From JBASNZ01 sp049657775 (lineage in GTDB: Bacteria; Actinomycetota; Coriobacteriia; Anaerosomatales; Anaerosomataceae): a DNA stretch of 24,090 nucleotides. This document shows, piece by piece, positions 6,682 to 14,131 of this stretch; within the stretch, counting starts at the first letter, position 1; each line of letters begins with the position of its first letter. Location: the NCBI GenBank assembly GCA_049657775.1, contig JBASNZ010000067.1:1-24090 (forward strand), in the 5' to 3' direction. Both the position numbers and the translations under genes were made by a program. Below the pieces are notes generated by a model. The model was not told where the DNA came from, did not search any database, and saw nothing but the letters and a program-made list of their open reading frames with translations.

Positions 6682-8319
6682 ATGTTCTGCAACCAGTGTG
6701 AACAAGCATCCAAGGGGATCGGGTGCACGACCGTTGGCGTGTGCGGTAAGACCGCGGACGTGGCGGCTCTGCAGGATCTGTTGATCCACCAACTCAAGGG
6801 GATCGCCGCCATCGCCGTCGCCGGCGCGAAGGTGGGCATCGTCGATCACGCCGCCGACGTCTTCACCACGCGGGCGCTCTTCACCACCGTCACCAACGTC
6901 GACTTCGACGCCGAGCACCTTGCGGGCATCATCCGCGAGGGCGCCACCGTGAAGTCGTCGCTCCGTGCCACCGTGGAGGCCGCAGGTGGCGTTGTACCGG
7001 CCGACGATCCCGCGGTGGCATTCGAACCCGCCGGGGACCTCGCAGGTCTCGTAGCGCAGGGCGAATCTGCGGGTCACTTCTCGGACCGCGACCGTGACGA
7101 GAACGTACAGGCGCTCCAGCAGACCGCGGTCTATGGCCTCAAGGGCATCGCAGCCTATGCGGACCACGCTCGCGTACTCGGTCACGAGAACCCCGCCATC
7201 TACGCGTTCATGCACGAGCTGCTGGCCGCCCTCTCGGATAAGAGCCTCGATCTTAACGACTGGGTAGCCCTCGCGCTCAAGACCGGCGAGGTCAACCTCT
7301 GGGTCATGGAGCTGCTCGATGCCGCCAATACCGGCGCCTACGGGCATCCGGTACCCACGAGCGTTCCGCTCGGCCACCGCCCCAACAAGGCCATCGTGGT
7401 ATCGGGTCACGACCTGAAGGACCTCAAGGAGCTGCTCGAGCAGACCGAGGGCCTCGGCATCGACATCTACACGCATGGTGAGATGCTGCCGGCGCATGGC
7501 TACCCGGAGCTCAAGAAGTACCCGCACTTCTACGGGCACTACGGCACGGCGTGGCAGAACCAGCGCAAGGAGTTCGACGCGTTCCCCGGCGCCATCCTCA
7601 TGACCACCAACTGCATCCAGAATCCGCGCGAGACCTACGCGGACAACATCTTCACGACCGGCCGTGTGGCGCACCCCAGCGCCGTGCATGTGGAGAACGG
7701 CGAATTCAAGGCCGTCATCGACCGTGCGCTGGCGATGCCCGGCTTTACCGATGAGGTCGGCGCGGGTTCGGTCATGGTCGGCTTCGGCCGCAACGCGGTG
7801 CTCTCCGTTGCCCCCACTGTCATCGAGGCCGTGAAGTCCGGCGCGATCAAGCACTTCTTCCTGGTAGGCGGCTGTGACGGCGCCAAGCCGGGCCGCAGCT
7901 ACTACACCGAGTTCGTGGAGAAGGCCCCAGCCGACACCGTAGTGCTCACGCTTGCGTGCGGCAAGTTCCGCTTCTTCGACAAGCAACTGGGCGACATCGG
8001 CGGCATTCCGCGTCTGCTCGACGTGGGCCAGTGCAACGATGCCTACTCGGCCATCAAGATCGCCGTCGCGCTTGCCGACGCGTTCGGAGTGGGCGTGAAC
8101 GAGCTCCCGCTCTCGATGATCCTGTCGTGGTACGAGCAGAAGGCCGTCGCGATCCTGCTGACGCTGCTGCACCTGGGCATCACCGACATCCGCCTCGGGC
8201 CCACACTCCCGGCGTTCATCACGCCCGCGGTGCTCCAGGTGCTCGTGGACACGTTCGACATCAAGCCCATCGGCGAAACCGCACAGGCCGATCTCGACAC
8301 CATCCTCGGCGTCGCGTGA
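6682..8319 (+). CDS. hcp: Hybrid cluster protein (hydroxylamine/NO reductase) Hcp
   Basis: A 545-residue cytoplasmic protein with every cluster ligand expected for Hcp. The N-terminal [4Fe-4S] ligands are Cys3, Cys6, Cys15 and Cys21 (MFCNQCEQAS to GVCGK), the spacing typical of the anaerobe form. Hybrid-cluster ligands appear as His243, Glu267, Cys311 (TTNCIQNP), Cys398 (GGCDGAKPGR), Cys426 (LACGKFRFF), Cys451 (GQCNDAYSAI), Glu485 and Lys487 (WYEQKA). Hcp reduces hydroxylamine in vitro and acts as an NO reductase in vivo in E. coli. ATG 6682 is preceded by GAGAGGA. The gene is the third in the cluster controlled by the HcpR-like site, and ends at TGA 8317-8319, after which the same frame stays open as a possible Cys/His-rich micro-ORF. 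Confidence 0.97.
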   Translation: MFCNQCEQASKGIGCTTVGVCGKTADVAALQDLLIHQLKGIAAIAVAGAKVGIVDHAADVFTTRALFTTVTNVDFDAEHLAGIIREGATVKSSLRATVEAAGGVVPADDPAVAFEPAGDLAGLVAQGESAGHFSDRDRDENVQALQQTAVYGLKGIAAYADHARVLGHENPAIYAFMHELLAALSDKSLDLNDWVALALKTGEVNLWVMELLDAANTGAYGHPVPTSVPLGHRPNKAIVVSGHDLKDLKELLEQTEGLGIDIYTHGEMLPAHGYPELKKYPHFYGHYGTAWQNQRKEFDAFPGAILMTTNCIQNPRETYADNIFTTGRVAHPSAVHVENGEFKAVIDRALAMPGFTDEVGAGSVMVGFGRNAVLSVAPTVIEAVKSGAIKHFFLVGGCDGAKPGRSYYTEFVEKAPADTVVLTLACGKFRFFDKQLGDIGGIPRLLDVGQCNDAYSAIKIAVALADAFGVGVNELPLSMILSWYEQKAVAILLTLLHLGITDIRLGPTLPAFITPAVLQVLVDTFDIKPIGETAQADLDTILGVA

Positions 8320-8334
8320 GCGACGAGACGGATA

Positions 8335-8472
8335 GTGGCGGCAGGGCAGGCTCTCGAGCTTGAGTCGGGCGTGGTGAGCCCGATCCCCGGTTGCGTGTGC
8401 CACAGCGAGGATCCGGTGCTGCAGGCGCAGCACCCGGTGCGGCACATCCGGGGCTGCATGCTCTGTCACTAG
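8335..8472 (+). CDS. Possible 45-residue Cys/His-rich micro-ORF downstream of hcp
   Basis: GTG 8335 opens a 45-residue frame, in phase with hcp after its stop, whose second half reads GCVCHSEDPV and ends HIRGCMLCH immediately before TAG. It contains CxCH and CxxCH, the latter a haem c or metal-binding type motif, and about 39 of 45 third codon positions are G or C, as in the flanking genes. The codons between the hcp stop and this GTG (AGA, ATA) are rare here, arguing for a separate start rather than readthrough. The ribosome-binding site is weak and no export signal is visible, so haem attachment is doubtful. It could equally be chance. Confidence 0.35.
   Translation: MAAGQALELESGVVSPIPGCVCHSEDPVLQAQHPVRHIRGCMLCH
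8415..8434 (+). other. 8-bp hairpin in the hcp 3' region
   Basis: GGTGCTGC (8415-8422) and GCAGCACC (8427-8434) pair perfectly around the loop AGGC. No U tract follows, so it is not a standard intrinsic terminator, but it may stabilise the 3' end of the hcp transcript. It lies inside the possible micro-ORF. Confidence 0.45.
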
Positions 8473-8538
8473 GCGGGCCTCTTCGGGGTATCATGGCAGC
8501 GAGTCCGCACGACTGCGAGACGTACCCCGGGAGGCTCG

Positions 8539-10254
8539 ATGCCAGAGCTCACTGAGCACCTTCACCAGCTCGCCGAAACGATCGGTCCGCGTCCCGCCAC
8601 AACGGACGCCGAGGCACGCGCGGCCGACTACATCGAGGTCTTCATGCGCTCGCGCGGACTCGACGTGGAGCGGCAGGATTTTGACGCCCCCCGAACGGCG
8701 TCGTGGACATACATCATCCTCAACACCCTCACGATCGGCGGAGCCGTCCTCACGTTCTGGCACCCCTGGGTCGGCTTTGCGCTGGCCGTCGTTGCCGCGG
8801 TCGTGCTGTGGCTGGAGCTGGATACCCGCTCGGTGCTGTCTCGCATCATGCCCAAGGGTCCCAGCCAGAACATCATCGCCCGGCATATCCCCCGCCAGCG
8901 CCGGGGCGAGCCGCTCAAGCGCGTGATCCTTGTGGCGCACTACGACACGGCCAAGTCCTCGCTGGCCTTCGGGCAGCGTGTGACCAAGAAGGATCCAGCA
9001 ACGGTCGACTTCACCCGGTGGGCCAGCGTGGTCACCCCCGTCGTCATCCTTGTGGGCGCGATGCCGTTCGCCTCGGGGTGGAAGCCGTGGAGCACGTACG
9101 CGGCGCTCGTCGCGGCTGCCGGACTGCTGGTGCCGCTCGTCATCAACGTTCACCGCGAACTGTTCATGCATGCGACCGATGGCGCCAACGACAACGCATC
9201 GGGTGTTGCGGCACTTCTCGGCATTCTAGAGCGCGTTGTGCCCGAACCCGAGCCCTCGCGATACTCCTCCGAGGCGCCGGTCCGTCGTTCGGTGGAAGAG
9301 GCCGTCGAGGTGGATGTCGTGATCGAAGACGCCCTGCTCACGTACACTCCCATCGCCCCGACCGTTGAGGATATGCCGCGACACAGCCTTGGGACGTTCG
9401 ATGACATCGGATGGGACGAGGAGTCCGCGCCCCGGGCTCAGGAGTCGGCGTCCACCGGTCAGCGCTCGTTCACGTCCGACGCGTCGTGGAGTGAGGACCT
9501 CGATGACGAGCCGGAGCCCCGGCAGACGTCATTCGCCGATGCTCCGCCCCGGGCGGAAGTCCCAAAGCCCGATCGCTCCGACGAGCGTCGCGGCCTGGGC
9601 GATTGGCTTGGCCTGGGCAAGAGCTTTGATGTGCGCCGCGAAGGTCGCAAGATAGGCACGTGGGATAACTTCGTCTCGGATGATGACGATGATGACGAAT
9701 TCGGCTTCAAGGGCGGCAGCGCTGGCGAGGCGGGGTTTGGGGACCCCGGCTTCGCGGCCGAAGAGGCGGCTCGCATCCGTCGCCGCGTGACCACAAGCAT
9801 GGACCGGGCGCTCATCGAGAAGGAAGTCTGGTTTGTGGCAACGGGCGCTAAAGAGTCCGGCTCGTGGGGCATGCGTGCCTTCCTCCGCGACTTTGAAGAA
9901 GAGGCCCGTGACTCGCTCATCATCAACGTGGACAGTGTGGGCGCGGGCACGCTCAGTTGGGTTACCAAGGAGGGCATCAGCCGACGCCATCACTCGGATC
10001 GCCGGCTGGCCTCATCGGCCAAGCGCGTTGCTCGTGAGGAGCAGATGCTGGTGAAGTTCCGCGAGTACCGCGGCGCGATGACCGACGCCACGCCCGCCCT
10101 GGTGCGCGGGTTCAAGGCACTCTCGTTCATGGGCTTCGATATCAACGGGCGGATCCCCAACTGGCACTCGTACGGCGATACCGTGGATACGGTCTCCGAG
10201 GAGAACCTGGAGCTGGCTACAGACTTCATCACCAAGCTCATCCGCGACCTGTAG
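8539..10254 (+). CDS. M28-type metallopeptidase-like membrane protein with inserted helices and acidic linker
   Basis: A 571-residue protein. The M28 aminopeptidase metal motifs are recognisable: HYD at 134-136, NDNASG with Asp218, the EExG equivalent AKESG at 437-441, NVDS with Asp465, and WHS with His543. Two membrane hairpins interrupt the fold, at about residues 57-94 and 162-210, the second between the first two metal motifs. A low-complexity acidic stretch of about 180 residues (including SDDDDDDEF) separates the Asp218 and Glu439 motifs. Where active M28 enzymes have the catalytic Glu-Glu pair, this protein has Lys438-Glu439, so the general base may be missing. ATG 8539 has GGGAGG four bases upstream. 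The product probably sits in the cytoplasmic membrane; substrate unknown. Confidence 0.75.
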   Translation: MPELTEHLHQLAETIGPRPATTDAEARAADYIEVFMRSRGLDVERQDFDAPRTASWTYIILNTLTIGGAVLTFWHPWVGFALAVVAAVVLWLELDTRSVLSRIMPKGPSQNIIARHIPRQRRGEPLKRVILVAHYDTAKSSLAFGQRVTKKDPATVDFTRWASVVTPVVILVGAMPFASGWKPWSTYAALVAAAGLLVPLVINVHRELFMHATDGANDNASGVAALLGILERVVPEPEPSRYSSEAPVRRSVEEAVEVDVVIEDALLTYTPIAPTVEDMPRHSLGTFDDIGWDEESAPRAQESASTGQRSFTSDASWSEDLDDEPEPRQTSFADAPPRAEVPKPDRSDERRGLGDWLGLGKSFDVRREGRKIGTWDNFVSDDDDDDEFGFKGGSAGEAGFGDPGFAAEEAARIRRRVTTSMDRALIEKEVWFVATGAKESGSWGMRAFLRDFEEEARDSLIINVDSVGAGTLSWVTKEGISRRHHSDRRLASSAKRVAREEQMLVKFREYRGAMTDATPALVRGFKALSFMGFDINGRIPNWHSYGDTVDTVSEENLELATDFITKLIRDL

Positions 10255-10284
10255 CGGCGCTGCTGCGTGATACACTCGGTTATC

Positions 10285-10305
10285 CTCGGGGGCGATGTCC
10301 CCGAG
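10285..10305 (+). other. 7-bp hairpin upstream of the GGDEF gene
   Basis: CTCGGGG (10285-10291) and CCCCGAG (10299-10305) pair around a 7-base loop, 31 to 78 bases after the M28 gene and 26 bases before the TTG start of the GGDEF gene. It lacks a U tract; a terminator or leader hairpin are both possible. Confidence 0.4.
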
Positions 10306-10331
10306 CCGCGGTGATGCGTCCGGAGGCACGC

Positions 10332-11579
10332 TTGAACCAGAGTAAGTTCGCCAAAGCGCTCGCTCGTACGGCCGTCGTGTCGTGGCGGGAGCAGCCCACG
10401 CAGTACGAGATCGAGGCGCTCAGGGCCAATATCGAGCGCGTCGGTACGGTCATCCGCGTTCGCTGGGCCATCGTGGCGGCGCTGGCGGTGTTCTCTGTGA
10501 TCGCGGCGGCTGTGTATGGTAACGCGGTGCCGCTTGCGGAGTTCCGGCACAACATGGTGATCCCGGCACTCGCGCTCGTCTTCGTGCTCGGCTACAACGC
10601 CTTCTACCAGATGACGTACCGCAAAGTCGGCAACGTCGCATTCCTCAATCAGGCGCAACTCATCTTTGACATGCTTGTCACGACCGTACTGGTCTACTAC
10701 AGCGGCGGCGTGTACTCGTGGTTCTCCTCGATGTACATGCTCTTCATCCTGGAAGGCGCGTTCATCCTGCCACGGCGCAGCCACGTATGGATGCTGGTCG
10801 CCATCTCTTCGGCCCTCTACGGGTTCGTGCTGCTTGCCGTTTCCCTGCGATGGATACCGCACGTCGACATGCCCTTCGTGACCAACCACCTGTGGGACAA
10901 CGGCACGTACGTGGTGGTGCGCTACTTATGGGAGGTCACCATGTACTGCGGGGCCGGCATGATCGGCATCCTCATGATGCAGCGCATCCGCGAGCGCGAG
11001 CGCGAGCTTCGCGAGTCGGCGTTCACCGACGAGCTCACAGGACTGTTCAACCGCCAGTACTTCCACCGCGTCATCACGAGCGAGCTGGAGCGGGCCATAC
11101 GCGATGGCCGGGGCCTGGCGGTGCTCATCGCCGACGTCGACCGCTTTGGCGAGATCAATCGCGTATTCGGTCTCGACGTGGGTGACGAGATGCTTTCGGC
11201 ACTAGGTGGCGTGCTTATCGAGGTTGCGCGCAACGGCTCGATCCCGGGCGTGTACGAGGTCAATGTGCCGTGCCGCATCGGCGGTGAGGAGCTGGCGATC
11301 GTCGTGCCCGAGGTCGCCGGACTCGACGATGAGATCGAACCCGTACGCGGACGTGCCCTGGCAATGGCTGAGGAGTTGCGGGGCCGTGTGGAACGCATGT
11401 CGGTCCGCGGGCTGAGCGTGACGGTCAGTGTCGGGGTGGCGGTCTTCCCTGGTGACGGGGACTCGGTCGACGGGCTGCTGGACGCCGCCGATGCGGCGCT
11501 TGAGTCCGCCGCGGCCGCAGGCGGCAACCGCGTGGCCGTCTCGGAGCCGCGCACGTTCGACAACGGGGAGCCGACATGA
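10332..11579 (+). CDS. Membrane-bound GGDEF diguanylate cyclase
   Basis: A 415-residue protein. The N-terminal half carries about six membrane helices (for example AIVAALAVFSVIAAAVYG and MVIPALALVFVLGYNAFY), followed by a short charged linker (RIRERERELRES) and a GGDEF domain opening with FTDELTGLFNRQYF. The metal-binding DVDRFGEINRVFGLDVGDE and the active-site loop RIGGEELAIVVPE (GGEE at about 317-320) are intact, so it should make cyclic di-GMP from GTP. The RxxD inhibitory site is absent (YEVN at that position). TTG 10332 is chosen because GGAGG at 10322-10326 is five bases away; ATG 10314 and GTG 10311 are in frame but lack a site. It is coupled to the next gene by an ATGA overlap. Confidence 0.88.
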   Translation: MNQSKFAKALARTAVVSWREQPTQYEIEALRANIERVGTVIRVRWAIVAALAVFSVIAAAVYGNAVPLAEFRHNMVIPALALVFVLGYNAFYQMTYRKVGNVAFLNQAQLIFDMLVTTVLVYYSGGVYSWFSSMYMLFILEGAFILPRRSHVWMLVAISSALYGFVLLAVSLRWIPHVDMPFVTNHLWDNGTYVVVRYLWEVTMYCGAGMIGILMMQRIRERERELRESAFTDELTGLFNRQYFHRVITSELERAIRDGRGLAVLIADVDRFGEINRVFGLDVGDEMLSALGGVLIEVARNGSIPGVYEVNVPCRIGGEELAIVVPEVAGLDDEIEPVRGRALAMAEELRGRVERMSVRGLSVTVSVGVAVFPGDGDSVDGLLDAADAALESAAAAGGNRVAVSEPRTFDNGEPT

Positions 11580-12238
11580 GCGGTCGACTCCGCTCGACCA
11601 TGGTCGCGGTCTCCACGGCGCTCGTGATCGTGGGCGTGTCCGTGGCGATCCTACTCATGCCGTGGTTCACCGCGATCATGGTTCCGGCCTCAGGCGCGTA
11701 CGAGCTCTCTGATCTGTCGCCTGAGATCACACGCGGAGTCGCCGAAGAGGTGAGGTGTTTTGTGACCCACAAGGACGGCGCGCTGCCGCCCAGGGTCGCG
11801 GGCCAAGAGGCGTTCGACGAGGCCGCCGTGTCGCACCTTGAGGACGTCCGCGACGTCATCCTGGCCGCGCGATGGGTCACCATCGTCGCACTCGTCGCAC
11901 TGTGTATCCTGGTTGCCCACGCGGTCGCCCACGGAGCACAAGCGGCATTGGCGCGTGGCTTCAAGTGGGCGGGGTTTGCCCTGCTCAGCATACTCGTCGT
12001 GGTGGCAGCAGCAGGCATCATCGATTTCGACGCGTTGTTCTCCGGGTTCCACTCGTTGTTCTTCGCGTCGGGCACCTGGGTGTTCCCCTACGACGCCCTG
12101 CTCATCCGCATCTTCCCGCTGCCGTTCTGGGCCGCAGCTGGCGCGCTGTGGGCCGTGCTCGTCGCGTTCGGGGCGTTTGCGTTCATCGTCGCTGGTCGCA
12201 CGGTAGGAAATCTGTTCTCCCCGCGCACCGGCGATTAA
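11576..12238 (+). CDS. DUF1461 (TIGR01906-type) integral membrane protein
   Basis: A 220-residue protein with a first membrane helix at about residues 8-28, an extracytoplasmic segment of about 65 residues, and three or four further helices. The signature FFASGTWVFPYDALLIRIFP is characteristic of the DUF1461 family found in Firmicutes, Actinobacteria and lactobacilli. The ATG overlaps the stop of the GGDEF gene (ATGA), with GGGGAG upstream, so the two are cotranslated. Function is unknown; family members are not enzymes with known motifs. Pairing with a diguanylate cyclase could mean a shared envelope role, but this is only positional. Confidence 0.82.
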   Translation: MSGRLRSTMVAVSTALVIVGVSVAILLMPWFTAIMVPASGAYELSDLSPEITRGVAEEVRCFVTHKDGALPPRVAGQEAFDEAAVSHLEDVRDVILAARWVTIVALVALCILVAHAVAHGAQAALARGFKWAGFALLSILVVVAAAGIIDFDALFSGFHSLFFASGTWVFPYDALLIRIFPLPFWAAAGALWAVLVAFGAFAFIVAGRTVGNLFSPRTGD

Positions 12239-12240
12239 TG

Positions 12241-12268
12241 TTCACAAAGGCCCGAATATGTGTACACT
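12241..12268 (+). promoter_or_regulatory. Sigma-70-type promoter for the DUF5679 gene
   Basis: TTCACA (12241-12246) and TACACT (12263-12268) are separated by 16 bases and resemble the -35 and -10 consensus. They begin just after the DUF1461 stop codon and would give a leader of about 80 bases with a strong hairpin. Confidence 0.55.
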
Positions 12269-12302
12269 TGCTGCGAGGGTGACTCCCAGAAGGGGGTCCG
12301 CG

Positions 12303-12324
12303 ACCGATCTCGGGGGAGATCGGT
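12303..12324 (+). other. 9-bp hairpin in the leader of the DUF5679 gene
   Basis: ACCGATCTC (12303-12311) and GAGATCGGT (12316-12324) pair perfectly around GGGG. It ends 33 bases before the GTG start, leaving the ribosome-binding site free. A weaker hairpin (GACTCCC/GGGGGTC, one G-U pair) precedes it. It may act in attenuation or mRNA stability. Confidence 0.5.
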
Positions 12325-12357
12325 ACATAGGTATCCATCATACGAGGAGGTGCGGCC

Positions 12358-12504
12358 GTGGCTGCGAAGGAAGGGTACTGCGTTAAGTGCAAGGCCAAGC
12401 GGGAGATCAAGGACGCCAAGGACATCGTTATGAAGAATGGCCGTCCGGCTACTCAGGGTCTGTGCCCCGAGTGCGGAACCAAGATCTTCAAGATCGGCAA
12501 GTAG
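12358..12504 (+). CDS. DUF5679 zinc-ribbon protein (48 residues)
   Basis: GTG 12358 begins a 48-residue protein with two CxxC pairs, YCVKCKAKREI and LCPECGTKIF, forming a compact zinc ribbon. The central KDIVMKNGRPATQG and terminal KIFKIGK agree with the DUF5679 family of small actinobacterial proteins, often near topoisomerase or housekeeping genes. GAGGAGG (12344-12350) lies seven bases upstream. It has its own promoter and is followed by a possible terminator, so it is probably a single-gene unit. The function is unknown; nucleic-acid or ribosome binding is plausible given the basic composition. Confidence 0.85.
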   Translation: MAAKEGYCVKCKAKREIKDAKDIVMKNGRPATQGLCPECGTKIFKIGK

Positions 12505-12538
12505 CTTCCGCGCGGTCCACACCTTCAGACCGTACCGC

Positions 12539-12562
12539 GAGCGCCGTCACACGATGGCGCTC
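12539..12562 (+). terminator. Possible terminator after the DUF5679 gene
   Basis: GAGCGCC (12539-12545) and GGCGCTC (12556-12562) form a 7-bp stem about 35 bases after the stop codon, followed by GTTGCGTTTCT, a weakly T-rich tail. Confidence 0.5.
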
Positions 12563-12727
12563 GTTGCGTTTCTGGCATCTTGAGGTTGCGTCCGCTGCGG
12601 CATGGGCATTTCCGAGGCAACCCGTGTGTCGGCCTTGGCCGCTCGAGGATGCCGCCGCGTTTGGTCTCGGCACACCCGACGCATCGCCTGATAGGTGCAG
12701 ACGCCCTCGCGCCAGCAGAATCCGGTA

Positions 12728-12756
12728 TTGACGGCCCTGTGGGGCAGGAATAGTCT
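12728..12756 (+). promoter_or_regulatory. Sigma-70-type promoter for the trk operon
   Basis: TTGACG (12728-12733) and TAGTCT (12751-12756) are separated by exactly 17 bases. Transcription would start near 12763, giving a leader of about 55 bases before the GTG of the first trkA. Confidence 0.6.
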
Positions 12757-12817
12757 CACGGAATGTTCTCGTGCCGGTGGGACAGGCAAGGGTTTTGCGA
12801 ACTGGGGGTTACCTGCG

Positions 12818-13459
12818 GTGAATATCATCGTCGTGGGATGTGGGCGAGTTGGCTCGCAGCTGGCGACCATGCTGTCTGTGGAGGGGCACAACGTCACTGT
12901 CATCGATCGTGACGGCGATGCCTTCAGACGCCTGGGGAGTACGTTCAACGGAGTGACGATCAAGGGCCTTGGCTTTGACGAGGAGGTTCTTGAGGAGGCC
13001 GGGATCCGCGAAGCGGACGCCTTTGCCGCGGTCACCAACCTCGACAACACCAATCTCATGGCTGCCGAGGTCGCGCGCAAGCTCTTCGGCGTTCGCCACG
13101 CGGTGGCACGTCTGTACAACCCGGTCCGCGAACGAACGTATCAGCAACTGGACCTGGACTACGTGTGCGGCACGACGCTTGTGGCCGAGTCCCTCCTGGA
13201 GAAGATCAAGTCCGGTCATGGGCATCACCTCAACACCGTGGGCGATGTCGAGATCATCGAGTTCAAGTGCAACGCCGCCGTCGAGGGTCGCAAGGTCCGC
13301 GACGTGCAGTTCGACCACGGCTTCCGCATAGCCACCATAATGAGGGGTTCGTCGACGTTCCTACCGGGCGGTGACACCGTGATGCACGAAGGCGATGTCG
13401 TTGTTGCCGCGGTCAAGGACGAGGCGTTCGCCAAAGTCTCACGTTACATGGAGGAGTAG
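12818..13459 (+). CDS. trkA: TrkA-family K+ uptake regulator, first copy
   Basis: A 213-residue cytoplasmic protein with one RCK module: an N-terminal Rossmann domain (NIIVVGCGRVGSQLATML, with Asp30 ending strand 2 in VTVIDRDGD) that binds NAD(H), and a TrkA_C domain from about residue 130 (EIIEFKCNAAVEGRKVRDVQ, GDTVMHEGDVVV). It gates the TrkH channel encoded downstream. GTG 12818 is the start since the conserved fold begins at its second residue; GGGGG lies ten bases upstream. In-frame codons reach back to 12695 but precede the motif and the promoter, so they are not coding. The next gene follows after two bases. Confidence 0.92.
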   Translation: MNIIVVGCGRVGSQLATMLSVEGHNVTVIDRDGDAFRRLGSTFNGVTIKGLGFDEEVLEEAGIREADAFAAVTNLDNTNLMAAEVARKLFGVRHAVARLYNPVRERTYQQLDLDYVCGTTLVAESLLEKIKSGHGHHLNTVGDVEIIEFKCNAAVEGRKVRDVQFDHGFRIATIMRGSSTFLPGGDTVMHEGDVVVAAVKDEAFAKVSRYMEE

Positions 13460-13461
13460 CC

Positions 13462-14130
13462 GTGTACGTTGTGATCAACGGCGGCGGTAAGGTCGCCTCA
13501 TACCTAGCGCGCACCCTGCTCGAACGCGGACACGCCGTCGCGCTCATCGAGAAGCGGGCCGAGGTCGTCGACAAGCTCGCCTCCGAGCTCCCCGAGAGTC
13601 CGCTCATCATCCAGGGTGATGGGTGCGACGCCGCGTATCAGGAAGATGCGGGCATGGGGCATGCCGATGTCTTTGTCGCCGCAACCGGGGACGACGACGA
13701 CAACCTGGTCTCGTGCCAGCTGGCGAAGGTGGCCTTTGGCGTTCCGAGGGCGGTCTCCCGCGTCAACAACCCCAAGAACGAGCGCATCTTCAACGCGCTT
13801 GGCATCGAGGCGATCTCGTCGACCACCATCATCTCCCGCATGATCGAGGAAGAGGCGACCATCGGGGACCTGCGTACGCTCATCAGCCTGCGCAAGGGCA
13901 ACATGGCCGTTGTGGAGATAGAGCTGCCCCACGACCGGTGCGTTGTGTGCGGCAAGAAAGTCGTCGACCTCAAGCTTCCGGTCGACTGCATCCTTGTCGC
14001 TCTGATCCGCGGAGACGAAGTCGTCACGGTTCACGGTGACACCGAGCTCGACACCGGCGATGTCGTCATCGCGTTCACGCGGGTCGAGCACGAGGCCACG
14101 CTCAAGAAGGCGCTCACGGGGAGCAACTGA
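13462..14130 (+). CDS. trkA: TrkA-family K+ uptake regulator, second copy
   Basis: A 222-residue paralogue of the preceding gene with the same layout: Rossmann domain (YVVINGGGKVASYLARTLL, Glu30 at the end of strand 2) and TrkA_C domain (VVDLKLPVDCILVALI). The glycine motif is GxGxxA, and a CVVC pair just before the TrkA_C domain could be redox-active or bind metal; the first copy lacks it. Two consecutive single-RCK subunits suggest a mixed gating ring rather than the duplicated TrkA of E. coli. GTG 13462 is preceded by GGAGGAG, formed by the last codons of the first copy. Confidence 0.92.
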   Translation: MYVVINGGGKVASYLARTLLERGHAVALIEKRAEVVDKLASELPESPLIIQGDGCDAAYQEDAGMGHADVFVAATGDDDDNLVSCQLAKVAFGVPRAVSRVNNPKNERIFNALGIEAISSTTIISRMIEEEATIGDLRTLISLRKGNMAVVEIELPHDRCVVCGKKVVDLKLPVDCILVALIRGDEVVTVHGDTELDTGDVVIAFTRVEHEATLKKALTGSN

Positions 14131-14131
14131 G

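Larger units (their letters stand above)
12505..12817. other. Intergenic region between the DUF5679 gene and trkA
   Basis: This 313-base gap contains a possible terminator at 12539-12562 and the trk promoter at 12728-12756. I see no convincing gene in the rest on either strand, and no cyclic-di-AMP riboswitch, which might be expected ahead of a K+ uptake operon. Confidence 0.6.

Noticed and set aside
6526..8469. 647-codon minus-strand frame opposite hcp
   Set aside because: Hcp on the plus strand has every cluster ligand; the opposite frame is a base-composition artefact.
8317..8472. Readthrough or Sec insertion at the hcp stop codon giving a C-terminal extension
   Set aside because: The Hcp protein is full length at the TGA, the codons right after it are rare ones (AGA, ATA), and no SECIS-like hairpin lies within the usual distance; a separate micro-ORF from GTG 8335 is more plausible.
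12757..12817. Cyclic-di-AMP (ydaO) riboswitch ahead of trkA
   Set aside because: The leader after the predicted start is only about 55 bases and lacks the conserved ydaO sequence blocks.
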